A DNA stretch of 64,000 nucleotides from Psychrobacter arenosus (GCF_904848165.1 NZ_LR884459.1:2542001-2606000); one strand, 5' to 3'; shown: positions 1 to 9,771, numbered from the stretch's first letter. The notes: generated by a model not told the origin, from the letters alone. Numbers and translations: made by a program.

Positions 1-1970
1 GCCGCTGCATCGTCTTTAGCAGAACTAGCGTCTGCTTTCGCTGCTAGTGCTTTTTTCTCTTCTTCCGCTGCCAATTCACGCGCTTCCTTAGCCGCTTTAA
101 TTTGCGCTTCGTTGAGTTTTTCTAGGCTATTATTAAAACAGAGCGCACAAGCCTGCTGCGGGTTGGCTTGGAACAATAATTTATTCTCAAAATCATAAAT
201 TTGTTCGACAAAGTAGGGCTGGACGCGGTGACCACCATTCGCAAAACTGGCATAGGCGGTGGCCATCTGTAACGGGGTCGCCTGACCAGCGCCTAACGCC
301 AGTGATAGAGTCGTCGGCAGTTTTTCTTTATCCAAACCGAACTGATCTAGTAAATTGCGCGCATCCGTAATGCCGACTGAGCGTAGCAGACGAATGGAGA
401 CTAGATTACGCGATAGATAAAGCCCACGTCGCAGAGTCATATCGCCATAGAAACGGCCATCTGAGTTTTTCGGTTCCCAATTTCCCACGCGTAATGGACG
501 ATCCGAAACGATACTATCAGGACGATAGCCTTTTTCTAAAGCAGCGGTATAAATCAAAGGCTTAATAGTAGAGCCCGGTTGACGCCACCCTTGCAAGGCA
601 CGGTTAAACTTACTGTGGTTATAGTTAAAGCCACCGACTAGGGCATTGACCGCGCCAGTTTCTGGATTTAATGAGACTAAGCTACCTTGCACTTCAGGCA
701 CTTGGGTTAAGCGCCATTGATTGCCACTGTTAGCAGGGGTAAGACGAATAATGTCATTGACAGAGACGATTTGCGAGGCATTGCTAGGATAGCCGCCCGT
801 GCGATTGGCGCTATAGTACTTTTTCGCCCAACTCATATCCGACCAGTTGACCGTGACCGTCTCACCACTGGGCAGTTCTGCCTCAAAACTACGCGAAGAA
901 ACCTTAGTCACTTTAGCCGGGTACATATTGCCGTAGCGGCGGAATTTATTTAAAGGCTCATCGTGGGCTTCAGGACCGCGCCAACCATGGCGTTTATCAT
1001 AAGCGATCAGCCCTTTTAATACCGCCGCTTCCGCCTGCTCTTGCGCTTCACTGTCTACGGTAAGCTTAACGCGCCAACCACTATTGACCACTTGCTCACC
1101 AAACTTATTAACTAGGGCGTAGCGAGCCATCTCTGCCAAATAAGGCATATTAACATCGAGCTTTTCTTTATAGACATGGAGACCGATAGGCGCCTTGCGC
1201 GCTTCATCATGCTGCTGCTGAGTAATATAACCCAGCTCAAACATGCGATCGATGATCCAGTTACGACGTTCTAAAGCCCGTTCTGGGTTGGCGACAGGGT
1301 TGTATTTTGAGGGCGCTTTAGGCAGGCCTGCTAGCATAGCTATTTCGGCAATACTTAAGTTTTCTAACGATTTGCTATAGTACTTTTTAGCAGCTGCGCG
1401 AATACCATACGCCCCTTCACCCAAATAAATCTTATTAACATATAAAGTTAAGATTTCATTTTTGCTCAGTTCGTCTTCCATCTTTCGCGCTACGAACAAT
1501 TCTGTTAATTTGCGGTTTAAGGTGCGCTCTGGGCTTAAAAAGTAATTTTTGGCGACCTGCATGGTGATGGTGGAACCACCCGTTTGCCCATCATCATCAG
1601 TGACGACTTCGGTGACAGCTCGCCCTAGACCTTTAATACTAATCCCGCTATGCTCAAAGAAGCTAGAATCTTCTGCTGCCAAAAAGGCATGAATCATATC
1701 TTCTGGGATTTGCTCATAAGTGACTGGCAAGGAAATACGGTTGCCATATTGACCAATGAGTTTATCATCGTGGCTATAAATTTGTAGCGGCATCTCAAGC
1801 GTGGCTGTTTTTATCTCATCCAAGCTGGGCAAGGAGGGCGCCAAATACATCGCCATGGCATAAAAGCCGATAGGGATGGCTAAGACTAGAATAAAGGCGA
1901 GTGCTAGCACAGCAATGACTAGGCCAACAAAAAAGCGGAGCAGCTGAGCGGAAGAAGATGGTTTGAGCAT
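1..1970 (-). CDS. mrcA: Penicillin-binding protein 1A (bifunctional transglycosylase/transpeptidase), C-terminus outside window
   Basis: Class A penicillin-binding protein that polymerises lipid II and cross-links peptidoglycan at the periplasmic face of the inner membrane. The visible part is 656 codons, from an ATG at 1968-1970 to the window edge. One membrane anchor spans about residues 11-42. The GT51 transglycosylase domain follows, with EDSSFFEHSG (Glu100 likely catalytic) and GGSTITMQVAKN. The transpeptidase domain has the SxxK box in QPGSTIKPL (Ser467, Lys470) and an SRN triad; the KTG box would lie beyond position 1. An OB-like insertion (about 300-400) fits the 1A subfamily. E. coli PBP1A is about 850 residues, so roughly 200 residues are missing because of the edge, not because of damage. 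It is divergent from pilM, the arrangement seen in Pseudomonas and Acinetobacter (ponA-pilM). Confidence 0.95.
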   Translation of the reverse strand, partial: MLKPSSSAQLLRFFVGLVIAVLALAFILVLAIPIGFYAMAMYLAPSLPSLDEIKTATLEMPLQIYSHDDKLIGQYGNRISLPVTYEQIPEDMIHAFLAAEDSSFFEHSGISIKGLGRAVTEVVTDDDGQTGGSTITMQVAKNYFLSPERTLNRKLTELFVARKMEDELSKNEILTLYVNKIYLGEGAYGIRAAAKKYYSKSLENLSIAEIAMLAGLPKAPSKYNPVANPERALERRNWIIDRMFELGYITQQQHDEARKAPIGLHVYKEKLDVNMPYLAEMARYALVNKFGEQVVNSGWRVKLTVDSEAQEQAEAAVLKGLIAYDKRHGWRGPEAHDEPLNKFRRYGNMYPAKVTKVSSRSFEAELPSGETVTVNWSDMSWAKKYYSANRTGGYPSNASQIVSVNDIIRLTPANSGNQWRLTQVPEVQGSLVSLNPETGAVNALVGGFNYNHSKFNRALQGWRQPGSTIKPLIYTAALEKGYRPDSIVSDRPLRVGNWEPKNSDGRFYGDMTLRRGLYLSRNLVSIRLLRSVGITDARNLLDQFGLDKEKLPTTLSLALGAGQATPLQMATAYASFANGGHRVQPYFVEQIYDFENKLLFQANPQQACALCFNNSLEKLNEAQIKAAKEARELAAEEEKKALAAKADASSAKDDAA

Positions 1971-2073
1971 AACTTAGCTTATAGTGTAGGTTTCAATAAA
2001 GGCATTATTATACCTTGAACCAGTTGCGTACGTCTTACAAAATATATTACTGAATAAAAGTAGTTAAGTTATC

Positions 2074-2102
2074 TTGAATCTAACTATTAAGTAACGTATT
2101 GT
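2074..2102 (+). promoter_or_regulatory. Candidate sigma-70 promoter for the pil operon
   Basis: TTGAAT (2074-2079) and TATTGT (2097-2102) are separated by 17 bp and lie about 50 bp upstream of pilM, in the 183-bp divergent gap with mrcA. The match is good at -35 and moderate at -10. This is pattern recognition only; the region is AT-rich and chance matches are possible. Confidence 0.4.
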
Positions 2103-2153
2103 ATAGCGTTATTACAATAAACATCTAAATCAAGATGATAAAGGATAAATTTT

Positions 2154-3209
2154 GTGAGGTTATTCTCTTCTAAAGGACGCCAGTTGGTGGGTGTAGATGT
2201 CAGTGCAACCTGTGTAAAGATGGTGGATATCAAGCGCATACAAGGCGTTTTTCACCTTCAATCATATGGCATTGAAAGATTAGCACCAGGGGTGGTGGTC
2301 GATAAACTTGTTGCTGACACAGAAGCCGTTGGCGAAGTGGTGGCCAGACTAGCGAGACGCTGTCATGTAACTGGCCAAAATGTGGCTTCAGCAGTGTCTG
2401 GTTCTGCTGTAATCACTAAAATTATTGATATGGAGGCTTCGCTCACAGATTCGGAGCGGGATGCCCAAATCCGTTTGGATGCTGACCAATATATTCCTTA
2501 TCCTTTGTCGGAAGTCAACCTTGATTTTGAGGTCATTGGCCCCTCACAAATTAATGATCGCATGGTCCAGGTGTTATTAGCCGCCTCGCGCTCAGAAAAC
2601 GTTGAGCAGCGCGTCGATGCCTTAGCTTTTGGCGGTATGACCACCAAAGTGATGGATATTGAATCGCATGCTATTGAGCGGGCTTTTGCGCTAATGGTCG
2701 ACAGCTTGCCCAACCATCCTGAACTGGTGGCTTTGGTAGACATTGGCCATACGCAAACCACTTTATATGTAGCGAAAAATGGCGAATTTGTCTACAGCCG
2801 AGAACAGTTGTTTGGCGGTGCGCAGCTTACCGAGGCCATTCAAAACCGTTATGGTTTGTCCTATGAAGAAGCGACTATTAATAAGCGCGAGCAAACCCTG
2901 CCGGACGATTATTATAATGAGCTGTTGATGCCTTTTATGGACAATGTCATTCAGCAAATTACCCGCTCTTTACAGTTCTATTTTTCTTCTAGCCAGTACA
3001 ATAATGTGGACCATATCGTGTTGTGTGGGGGCAGTGCCGTTATCCCCGGTCTCGTTGGCATGGTGCAGCAGAAACTGGGCAACCCAACGTCTATCGCTAA
3101 CCCCTTTATCAACATGTCTATAGCGCCGCAAATTGATAGCGAGCAGCTGTTGCTTGATGCCCCAAGCTTAATGGTAGCTTGTGGTTTGGCCCTAAGGAGC
3201 TTCGACTAA
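2154..3209 (+). CDS. pilM: Type IV pilus inner-membrane platform protein PilM
   Basis: Cytoplasmic actin-like protein that binds the N-terminal tail of PilN and links the pilus motor to the inner-membrane alignment complex. It has 351 residues, close to the usual 354. Actin-fold motifs are visible: GVDVSATCVKMVDI (phosphate 1, residues 13-27), ALVDIGHTQTTLYV (phosphate 2, about 190-203) and VLCGGSAVIPGL (adenosine motif, about 290). The start is GTG at 2154, preceded by an AAAGGA ribosome binding site at 2139-2145. It is the first gene of pilMNOPQ; its TAA overlaps the ATG of pilN, so translation is coupled. Confidence 0.96.
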   Translation: MRLFSSKGRQLVGVDVSATCVKMVDIKRIQGVFHLQSYGIERLAPGVVVDKLVADTEAVGEVVARLARRCHVTGQNVASAVSGSAVITKIIDMEASLTDSERDAQIRLDADQYIPYPLSEVNLDFEVIGPSQINDRMVQVLLAASRSENVEQRVDALAFGGMTTKVMDIESHAIERAFALMVDSLPNHPELVALVDIGHTQTTLYVAKNGEFVYSREQLFGGAQLTEAIQNRYGLSYEEATINKREQTLPDDYYNELLMPFMDNVIQQITRSLQFYFSSSQYNNVDHIVLCGGSAVIPGLVGMVQQKLGNPTSIANPFINMSIAPQIDSEQLLLDAPSLMVACGLALRSFD

Positions 3210-3880
3210 TGGCTAGAATTAACTTACTGCCTTGGCGAGAAGAAGAACGCGAACGTAAAAACAAAGAATTTCTTACCTTAGTAGCGGCTATCACTTTATT
3301 ATCATTGTTAGCCGCTTTTGCCGCTTGGAGCTATTTTAATAATGAACTGGCCGAGCAGCAGAGTGCCAACGCTTTGATTGAGCAACGCAATGCTGAGCTC
3401 GATGGCGTGCTAACGGAGATTACTGGCCTTGAACAGCGTCGTGAAGACATTATCTCGCGCATGCAAGTGATCCAAGATTTGCAGGGTCGCCGGCCTGTTC
3501 CAGTGCACGTATGGGATGATATTCCTAAGGCCATTCCTCCAGCCTTATATTTAAATAACTTCAAACGCGAAGGTGATACGTTGACACTAACTGGGTTGGC
3601 AGACAACCCCAATGTGGTGTCGAGCTTGATTCGTAACTTAGATGCTAGTGAATGGATGGACAACTCTGCTGTACGTACTATTCAACAGAATATCTCAGCT
3701 TATGAGGCTCCGGCACCCCTGACTACCGTTAAAGAAGGAGAGGTAACTCGACCGATTTATCCGGAAGACAGTTATGTGCAATTTGTTGTCACTACTGAAA
3801 TCCAGTATGGCATAGACAGCCCAGAGCAACCTCAAGATCCAGCAGTGACCGCTGCAGCGCCTTCTGGAGATGCCCCATGA
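3209..3880 (+). CDS. pilN: Type IV pilus assembly protein PilN
   Basis: Bitopic inner-membrane protein of the alignment subcomplex; it pairs with PilO in the periplasm and with PilM through its cytoplasmic N-terminus. The N-terminus MARINLLPWREEER carries the conserved INLLPWR PilM-binding motif. One membrane helix spans about residues 22-42, then a coiled coil and a ferredoxin-like periplasmic domain. I place the start at the ATG of the TAATG overlap at 3209, because an AAGGAG (3194-3199) sits 9 nt upstream and the family motif begins there; a longer frame from 3179 would add a 10-residue tail unlike the family. Length 223 residues. Confidence 0.95.
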   Translation: MARINLLPWREEERERKNKEFLTLVAAITLLSLLAAFAAWSYFNNELAEQQSANALIEQRNAELDGVLTEITGLEQRREDIISRMQVIQDLQGRRPVPVHVWDDIPKAIPPALYLNNFKREGDTLTLTGLADNPNVVSSLIRNLDASEWMDNSAVRTIQQNISAYEAPAPLTTVKEGEVTRPIYPEDSYVQFVVTTEIQYGIDSPEQPQDPAVTAAAPSGDAP

Positions 3881-4596
3881 AGCTAACTAAGAAAAAAACA
3901 CTTGTTAAAACACCTAAAGCCGCATTAACGCCAAAAAAATCTTTTGATTTTAATGAATTCCGTCGCAGTTTTGAGTCCTTGGACAATCAAAACTATGGCA
4001 GCTGGCCGTTAGCGGTTAAAGTGACTGTGTTGGTTATGATCGTAGGCTTTATCGCCGCCTTAGCTTGGGCTTTGCCAATCAGCAGTAAAATTGACGAGAT
4101 CAAAGCAGCTGAAGCCCAGCAAGTGACCTTGTTAGAAGCTTATCGCGGTAAAGAATCTAAAGCGCGGCACTTAGCGGCGTATAAATCGCAAGTCACGCAG
4201 ATGGAAACTGAGTTTAATGCCCTGCTAAATCAGTTGCCTAAAGATACTCGCGTTTCAGAGTTGGTCGAAGGTATCAATATGACCGGGGTGGGCAGCAATA
4301 TTCGCTTCCAAGATATCTCGGTCGAGCCTGAAGTAGAGCAAGAATTCTTTATCGAACAGCCCATTCGTATCGCAGCCTTGGGTGAGTATCATCAATTTGG
4401 TGCTTTTATTAGCGGGCTAGCCGCCTTGCCACGTATCATCACTATGCACGATTTTGAAGTGAACAATCCGCAGCCTTCATTAGACAAACAACCTGAGCTT
4501 ACTTTAGTGCTACAGACCAAAACCTATCGCTCTAAAGAAACCAATCCTGAAGAGCCTGTTGCCGCCACGCCAGCACCAGAACAGGGGAGCAACTAA
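3877..4596 (+). CDS. pilO: Type IV pilus assembly protein PilO
   Basis: Second bitopic component of the alignment subcomplex, forming heterodimers with PilN and contacting PilP. It has 239 residues with a basic cytoplasmic N-terminal stretch, one membrane helix at about residues 47-67 and a periplasmic coiled coil followed by a ferredoxin-like fold with the family stretch LNQLPKDTRVSELVEGI. The ATGA overlap with the pilN stop shows translational coupling. The C-terminus is proline/alanine-rich. Identity rests on order and fold pattern as much as on sequence, since PilO is poorly conserved. Confidence 0.94.
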   Translation: MKLTKKKTLVKTPKAALTPKKSFDFNEFRRSFESLDNQNYGSWPLAVKVTVLVMIVGFIAALAWALPISSKIDEIKAAEAQQVTLLEAYRGKESKARHLAAYKSQVTQMETEFNALLNQLPKDTRVSELVEGINMTGVGSNIRFQDISVEPEVEQEFFIEQPIRIAALGEYHQFGAFISGLAALPRIITMHDFEVNNPQPSLDKQPELTLVLQTKTYRSKETNPEEPVAATPAPEQGSN

Positions 4597-5141
4597 TGGC
4601 TATCTCTAAGTCTTTTTCCAAATCAGCCAAAATCGCCTTCTGTCTTGTGCCCGTTATTTCCTTAGCAGGATGTAGTGATCGTATTGGTGCGGCCGAGCAG
4701 CAAATGCTAGATATCCGTAATGCTACTGCGCAACCAATTCAGCCTCCGCCGAAAGCGGAAATAGTAGACGACTTTGTTTATAGTGCTAATGTGCTACGCA
4801 GCCCCTTTATGCCGCCAAGCTTACTAAATGCACAACTGGCCCCAATGAGCAACGAAGGGGTTCGACCGGATGTCATGCGAGTCAAAGAGCCGTTAGAGCA
4901 ATACGAGCTGTCACAATTAATCTTTCGTGGTTTGGTTATCTCACCAGAAGGTCAGCAGTATGGTTTAGTCCAGCGACCAGATGGCACGATTGCGAGTGTC
5001 AAAGTAGGCGACTATATCGGGGTTAATGATGGTCGAATTGTCGAAATAACCTCTACGCAAATTAATTTGATTGAAATTGTTCCAGACAGTCGCGCAGGGT
5101 TTATTGAAAAACCAGAATCTCTAATGACACCAGCTGGCTAA
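4596..5141 (+). CDS. pilP: Type IV pilus lipoprotein PilP
   Basis: Lipoprotein linking the PilN/PilO inner-membrane complex to the PilQ secretin. It has 181 residues. The signal peptide ends in the lipobox LAGC with lipidated Cys26. The proline-rich linker (about 40-85) includes the conserved sequence RSPFMPP, and the C-terminal beta-sandwich (about 95-170) holds the FRGLVISPEGQQYGLVQ and VGDYIGVNDGRIVEI elements typical of PilP HR domains. Start and pilO stop overlap as TAATG. Confidence 0.95.
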   Translation: MAISKSFSKSAKIAFCLVPVISLAGCSDRIGAAEQQMLDIRNATAQPIQPPPKAEIVDDFVYSANVLRSPFMPPSLLNAQLAPMSNEGVRPDVMRVKEPLEQYELSQLIFRGLVISPEGQQYGLVQRPDGTIASVKVGDYIGVNDGRIVEITSTQINLIEIVPDSRAGFIEKPESLMTPAG

Positions 5142-5167
5142 ATGGCAGAATTTTCGAGGATAAAATA

Positions 5168-7537
5168 ATGACAGTTCGTAACCTTATTCGTAATTATATT
5201 GATAACAGTAAGTTAAACCATCAGCCTAGCCCAGTTCGTCATCGTAAAACGCCTACAACGAGTACTCAGATGTCTACAAAATTTGCTATTCCTGCTCTTG
5301 CCGTCAGTATGATGGCTATTACTAGTGCAACGTATGCTGCGCAGACTATCAACTCGGTAGCCGTGGTACAAACTACGCCAGAGACTACGCAATTGCGTTT
5401 AGGCTTTGATGGCGCCCCTGTGATACCTGAAGCCTATCAACTTGAAAACCCAACCCGTTTGATTTTGGACTTTAACGACGTGCGTAATGACGTTGCGCAA
5501 AGACAAAAAGATTATAACGTGGGCAACGTGAACGACATTACGACCCTGAGCGATGATACCAAGACCCGGTTAGTAGTGGGATTAAATGGTGATGGGGCTT
5601 ATACCACTGCCGTGCAGGGCAATGATTTGCTGTTAACGATGACGCAGCCACAACAACAAGGGTTTGCGCCCGCTGTAGCGCCCGTATACTCGGCCCCTGT
5701 AGTGACGCCAGTAACTACTGCGCCCGTCGTCGTGACCAGTAACCGTCCTGTTGTGCAAACATCGACTGTGCCAGCAGAAACTATGGTCGTCCGTATTAAC
5801 CCGCTATTAAACCCAGCTTCAGCAGCAAGTGCGGTCGGTACTCAGTACAGCTATGATGGGCTTAGCGCTTTAAATTACTCAGGGGCAGGCGAGGGCGGTA
5901 ATATCAGCATCGCCCTAACCAATGATGCCATTCCTATTGATGTACAGCGTCAAGGCAATCAATTGGTCATCAGAATGACGGGAGCGACAGTACCACGTAA
6001 TTTACTACGCCGCGTCAATGTAAACGGGGGTTTAGTCAGTAGTATTGATACTAAAAACCAAAACCAAAATGGCGTGATTACCATCAATATGCTAGAAGAC
6101 TATGAATACCAAGCGTACCAGTCAGGTAACCAGTTAAATATTAGTATCACCAAACCTGCCTTACTGCGCGAACCTACCTTGGAAGAAAAAGTCTATACGG
6201 GTGAAGCGCTATCCATGGAGTTCCAAGACGTTGAAATTCGTAGCGTATTGGATATCTTAGCCCAGTTTACCGATATGAACGTGGTGGCCAGTGATTCAGT
6301 GAATGGCAGCATCACTCTACGGTTGATTAATGTGCCTTGGGATCAAGCCTTAGACATTATTCTTAAGAGTAAAGGCTTGGGCAAACGCGAAAACGGCAAT
6401 GTCATCTTAGTCGCGCCTGCCGCTGAATTGGCTGAGCAAGAAGCCAAAGAGTTAGAAGCCCAACAAGCAGTGCAAGCTTTTGCCCCTTTGCGGACAGAAT
6501 ATATCCGTTTGAGCTATGCCAAAGCCCAAGACGTGTTTAATTTAATCTCGCAAGGTCGTGGCGCGTCGGGTGGCACTAATAATGCTAACTCGCAAGATAG
6601 TGGCAGTTTGCTGTCCAATCGTGGCACAGTCACTATCGATGAGCGTACCAATACGCTGATTATTAAAGATGTCGCTGCAAGTATCGAGAATATCCATTCT
6701 TTGGTCGATAAAATTGATATCCCAGTCCGTCAGGTTATGATTGAAGCCCGTATCGTCAGTGCTTCAGATAGCTTTAGTAAAGAGATTGGGGTCCGTTGGG
6801 GTATCTTATCTAATGGCGCAGCAAATAACCGCAATCTATTGGTCGGTGGTAGCAACCAAACCATTAATGATTTAAAAGACTTTACGGTTGAAAGTACCAC
6901 TATTAACGGTCAGACGGTAACTTATCCTAAATACGACATCAGTCGCCCTGATAATTTAAACGTTGATTTGGGGGTGGCTAACCCAGCCGGCCGTATCGCC
7001 TTTGGTCTGCTAAGTATGTCAGATTTAATGTTGGATTTAGAGTTGTCAGCTATGCAAGCGGACAACCGTGGTGAAGTTATCTCTACACCAAAGGTTTTAA
7101 CCACAGATAAGCAGACGGCTAAAGTCTCTTCGGGTACGCAGATTGCCTACCAAGAAGCGGCAGCTAGCGGGGCGACAGCGACCAGCTTTATTGAAGCCGC
7201 GCTCAGCTTAGAGGCCACACCAAACATCACTCCAGATGGTAAAATTGGCCTACAGTTAGAAATTAAGAATGGTACGCCAACGATTATTAACGGAGATGTG
7301 GCTATTGCCGAAGATGCCATCAGTACCAATGTCATCGTTGAAGATGGGCAAACTGTGGTACTAGGCGGCGTGTTTAAAAACCAGATTTCTAATGGGGTCA
7401 ATAAAGTTCCTTTCTTAGGTGACTTACCTTTCATTGGTCGTGCCTTTAGAAATGATGTGCAGCGTAATGACAAACAAGAATTGCTTATTTTCATCACGCC
7501 AAAATTGATTAACGATGGCATCAGCCGTCTTAACTAA
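5168..7537 (+). CDS. pilQ: Type IV pilus secretin PilQ
   Basis: Outer-membrane secretin through which the pilus fibre is extruded and retracted. It has 789 residues with two AMIN domains (about 60-145 and 210-320) that bind peptidoglycan, a secretin/TonB short N-terminal domain (about 340-410), a second N-domain (about 440-510) and the C-terminal beta-barrel secretin domain ending in VPFLGDLPFIGRAFR and ELLIFITPKLI. GAGG lies just upstream of the ATG at 5168. A conventional signal peptide (MSTKFAIPALAVSMMAI, cleavage after ATYA) starts only at the internal ATG at 5270, so either the protein has a 34-residue n-region extension or the true start is 5270. Last gene of the pil operon. Confidence 0.96.
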   Translation: MTVRNLIRNYIDNSKLNHQPSPVRHRKTPTTSTQMSTKFAIPALAVSMMAITSATYAAQTINSVAVVQTTPETTQLRLGFDGAPVIPEAYQLENPTRLILDFNDVRNDVAQRQKDYNVGNVNDITTLSDDTKTRLVVGLNGDGAYTTAVQGNDLLLTMTQPQQQGFAPAVAPVYSAPVVTPVTTAPVVVTSNRPVVQTSTVPAETMVVRINPLLNPASAASAVGTQYSYDGLSALNYSGAGEGGNISIALTNDAIPIDVQRQGNQLVIRMTGATVPRNLLRRVNVNGGLVSSIDTKNQNQNGVITINMLEDYEYQAYQSGNQLNISITKPALLREPTLEEKVYTGEALSMEFQDVEIRSVLDILAQFTDMNVVASDSVNGSITLRLINVPWDQALDIILKSKGLGKRENGNVILVAPAAELAEQEAKELEAQQAVQAFAPLRTEYIRLSYAKAQDVFNLISQGRGASGGTNNANSQDSGSLLSNRGTVTIDERTNTLIIKDVAASIENIHSLVDKIDIPVRQVMIEARIVSASDSFSKEIGVRWGILSNGAANNRNLLVGGSNQTINDLKDFTVESTTINGQTVTYPKYDISRPDNLNVDLGVANPAGRIAFGLLSMSDLMLDLELSAMQADNRGEVISTPKVLTTDKQTAKVSSGTQIAYQEAAASGATATSFIEAALSLEATPNITPDGKIGLQLEIKNGTPTIINGDVAIAEDAISTNVIVEDGQTVVLGGVFKNQISNGVNKVPFLGDLPFIGRAFRNDVQRNDKQELLIFITPKLINDGISRLN

Positions 7538-7647
7538 TAAGGTCGGTGAATAAATAGTATTTTATTAAATGAGGTTGGCGATTCGGTTTTTAGACTAGGC
7601 GTTAAAGGCAAGCGCTCTTAATACTCTTTAGTGAATGATGAATAAGG

Positions 7648-7674
7648 AAAGCAGGCTATAGGCTTGCTTTTTTT
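7648..7674 (+). terminator. Rho-independent terminator after pilQ
   Basis: AAAGCAGGC (7648-7656) pairs with GCTTGCTTT through a 5-nt loop to give a 9-bp stem with one G-U pair, followed directly by a T run. It separates the pil operon from aroK. Confidence 0.8.
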
Positions 7675-7792
7675 GGCTTTAAAATTGGTGGCATTAGTCA
7701 ATATCTCTGGCTAAACCATTTCAGAAGGTAAAGCTTTACTAGCCATCAAAAGTGGGACATTGTATGATAAGCAATTTATTTGAGTGAAAATT

Positions 7793-8341
7793 ATGTGGCA
7801 AGAGTTACCTTCGGTATTTTTGGTGGGTCCCATGGGCGCAGGCAAAACGACCGTAGGCCGGTTACTGGCAAAATACTTACAGCGCGACTTTGTCGATAGT
7901 GACTGGTATGTCGAGACACAGACAGGGGCCGATATCGCCTGGATATTTGATAAAGAGGGCGAGGCGGGCTTTCGTGAGCGCGAAACCCGGGCTATAGATG
8001 AGCTCACGCTACGTTCCGGTATAGTCATGGCCACAGGTGGCGGCGCAGTCATGCGGGCTGAAAATCGTGCAATGCTTAAGACCCGTGGCATTGTGGTTTA
8101 TCTTAATGCTTCCGTAGATATCCAAATGGCACGGACTGCTAAAGATAAGTCTCGGCCTTTATTACAGCAGCCCAACCCAAGACAAGTCCTACAAAGGCTC
8201 TATACCCTCCGTGACCCTTTATATCGTGAAGTGGCTGATATTATTCTGCCGACCGGACATACCTATCCGCGCCATATGGTGACTGAGCTTATAGGATTAT
8301 TAAAGCCTTATATTGAGGATCAACAAACCGTTATAGAGTAA
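7793..8341 (+). CDS. aroK: Shikimate kinase AroK
   Basis: Cytoplasmic ATP-dependent kinase making shikimate 3-phosphate, fifth step of chorismate synthesis. The Walker A GPMGAGKTTVGR lies near the N-terminus, followed by the shikimate-binding Asp in DSDWYVE, the Arg of EAGFRERE, the GGG loop in ATGGGAVMR and the LID arginine in RPLLQ. I prefer the ATG at 7793 (182 residues), with GAG about 8 nt upstream; a GTG at 7784 in the same frame would add three residues and lacks a clear ribosome binding site. The pilQ-aroK-aroB order is conserved in many gamma-proteobacteria. Confidence 0.95.
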   Translation: MWQELPSVFLVGPMGAGKTTVGRLLAKYLQRDFVDSDWYVETQTGADIAWIFDKEGEAGFRERETRAIDELTLRSGIVMATGGGAVMRAENRAMLKTRGIVVYLNASVDIQMARTAKDKSRPLLQQPNPRQVLQRLYTLRDPLYREVADIILPTGHTYPRHMVTELIGLLKPYIEDQQTVIE

Positions 8342-8344
8342 GCA

Positions 8345-8434
8345 ATGGCTGTAGCTGTTGTAATGAGTTTAATCACGGCATTTGGTCTAGCCGCTATATG
8401 TATTACCGTTAAAGAAGCCAGTCTTTTTAATTAG
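8345..8434 (+). CDS. Possible 29-residue hydrophobic micropeptide
   Basis: A short frame begins 4 nt after the aroK stop and would encode one hydrophobic helix (AVAVVMSLITAFGLAAICI) with a polar tail. It sits in the 172-bp gap between aroK and aroB and could be translated by coupling. No family is recognised, and a frame of this size may be fortuitous. Confidence 0.2.
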   Translation: MAVAVVMSLITAFGLAAICITVKEASLFN

Positions 8435-8513
8435 GTTACGCTTTTATTATCATCATTTTATGATAAGTATTGACCCTTTGTTTTTACCCTTAATTAGCCC
8501 GTAGGATATTGTC

Positions 8514-9605
8514 ATGTTGTCGCATTGCCTGACCGTTCAAACTCACTCTCATGATTACCCCATTATCATTAGTCATGCGACTAACATGGCTGAGCAAGTG
8601 GCGCCTTATATAGCGGGCAAGCAAGTGCTAATCGTCACCAATGACACCGTCGCTCCGTTGTATCTACAGGCCTTGCAAGAAGGGTTGGCGGCACAATTTG
8701 CCGTCTTTGTCTGTGTATTGCCCGATGGTGAAGTCTATAAAACCCAAGACAGTATTAACCAAATTTACGATGCGCTGATGGACAACCACTGTGGGCGTGA
8801 TGTGACGTTAATTGCCTTAGGGGGCGGCGTTATTGGGGATATGACCGGTTTTGCTGCGGCGAGCTTTATGCGCGGTGTGAATTTCATTCAGATACCCACC
8901 ACCGTCTTGGCGCAAGTAGATTCTAGCGTGGGCGGTAAGACCGGCATCAATCATCCTAAAGGCAAAAATATGATTGGGGCGTTTTGGCAGCCGCAGATGG
9001 TGCTAGCGGATATGGCCACTTTACCTACTTTGCCCAGAAGAGAGCTATCGGCAGGTATGGCAGAAGTCATCAAATATGCCTTGATTATGGACGTAACGTT
9101 TCTCGAGTGGTTAGAGAGCAATATGGCGGCCATGATGCAGCTCGATTTAGACTTAATTGCTGAGGCGGTAAAACGCTGTTGTGAGTTTAAAGCCCAAGTG
9201 GTGGCGGAAGATGAGCGCGAAGCGGGCCGCCGTGCCCTACTAAACTTTGGTCATACTTTCGGCCATGTGATTGAAACCCACGAAGGCTATGGCAGTTGGC
9301 TACATGGCGAAGCGGTCGCTGCGGGTATGGTGCAAGCCGCGAAACTCTCGCAACGTCTCGGTTGGCTTACTGCAGCTGAAGTGAGCCGTATCGAGCAGCT
9401 ACTGCTATTAGCAGAATTGCCTATTGTGCCGCCCGCCATTGATACAGAGATTGCGCTAGGGCTCATGAGCCACGATAAAAAAGTGAAGCTGGGTCAGATT
9501 CGCCTCATTTTATTAAAATCACTTGGTGATGCTGTGATTACCGACGAGTTTGCTCCTGAACTGTTGAGCGCGGTCTTAGCCGACTCGATGTTAGCTGCCC
9601 AGTAA
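8514..9605 (+). CDS. aroB: 3-dehydroquinate synthase AroB
   Basis: NAD- and Zn-dependent enzyme converting DAHP to 3-dehydroquinate, second step of the shikimate pathway. Length 363 residues, as expected. The NAD-binding GGGVIGDMTGFAA (about 103-115), substrate loop PTTVLAQVDSSVGGKTGINH (about 128-147) and zinc motif NFGHTFGHVIE (about 244-254) are all present. Follows aroK by 172 bp and is probably co-transcribed with it. Confidence 0.96.
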   Translation: MLSHCLTVQTHSHDYPIIISHATNMAEQVAPYIAGKQVLIVTNDTVAPLYLQALQEGLAAQFAVFVCVLPDGEVYKTQDSINQIYDALMDNHCGRDVTLIALGGGVIGDMTGFAAASFMRGVNFIQIPTTVLAQVDSSVGGKTGINHPKGKNMIGAFWQPQMVLADMATLPTLPRRELSAGMAEVIKYALIMDVTFLEWLESNMAAMMQLDLDLIAEAVKRCCEFKAQVVAEDEREAGRRALLNFGHTFGHVIETHEGYGSWLHGEAVAAGMVQAAKLSQRLGWLTAAEVSRIEQLLLLAELPIVPPAIDTEIALGLMSHDKKVKLGQIRLILLKSLGDAVITDEFAPELLSAVLADSMLAAQ

Positions 9606-9771
9606 CTCCCACTGAGTTATCGTAGTATAATGCTAGGCATCTGCTGGTTTTGCTAGCGAGCTATTAAGCGCTATCCAGCTATTATTTCTATCTTCAGTTC
9701 CGTAACGTCAGCCCTGCTGCTTAAGTTACGCCTGTAATGATTTGCCGTTAAAAGTTTAATAAGGAACTACC

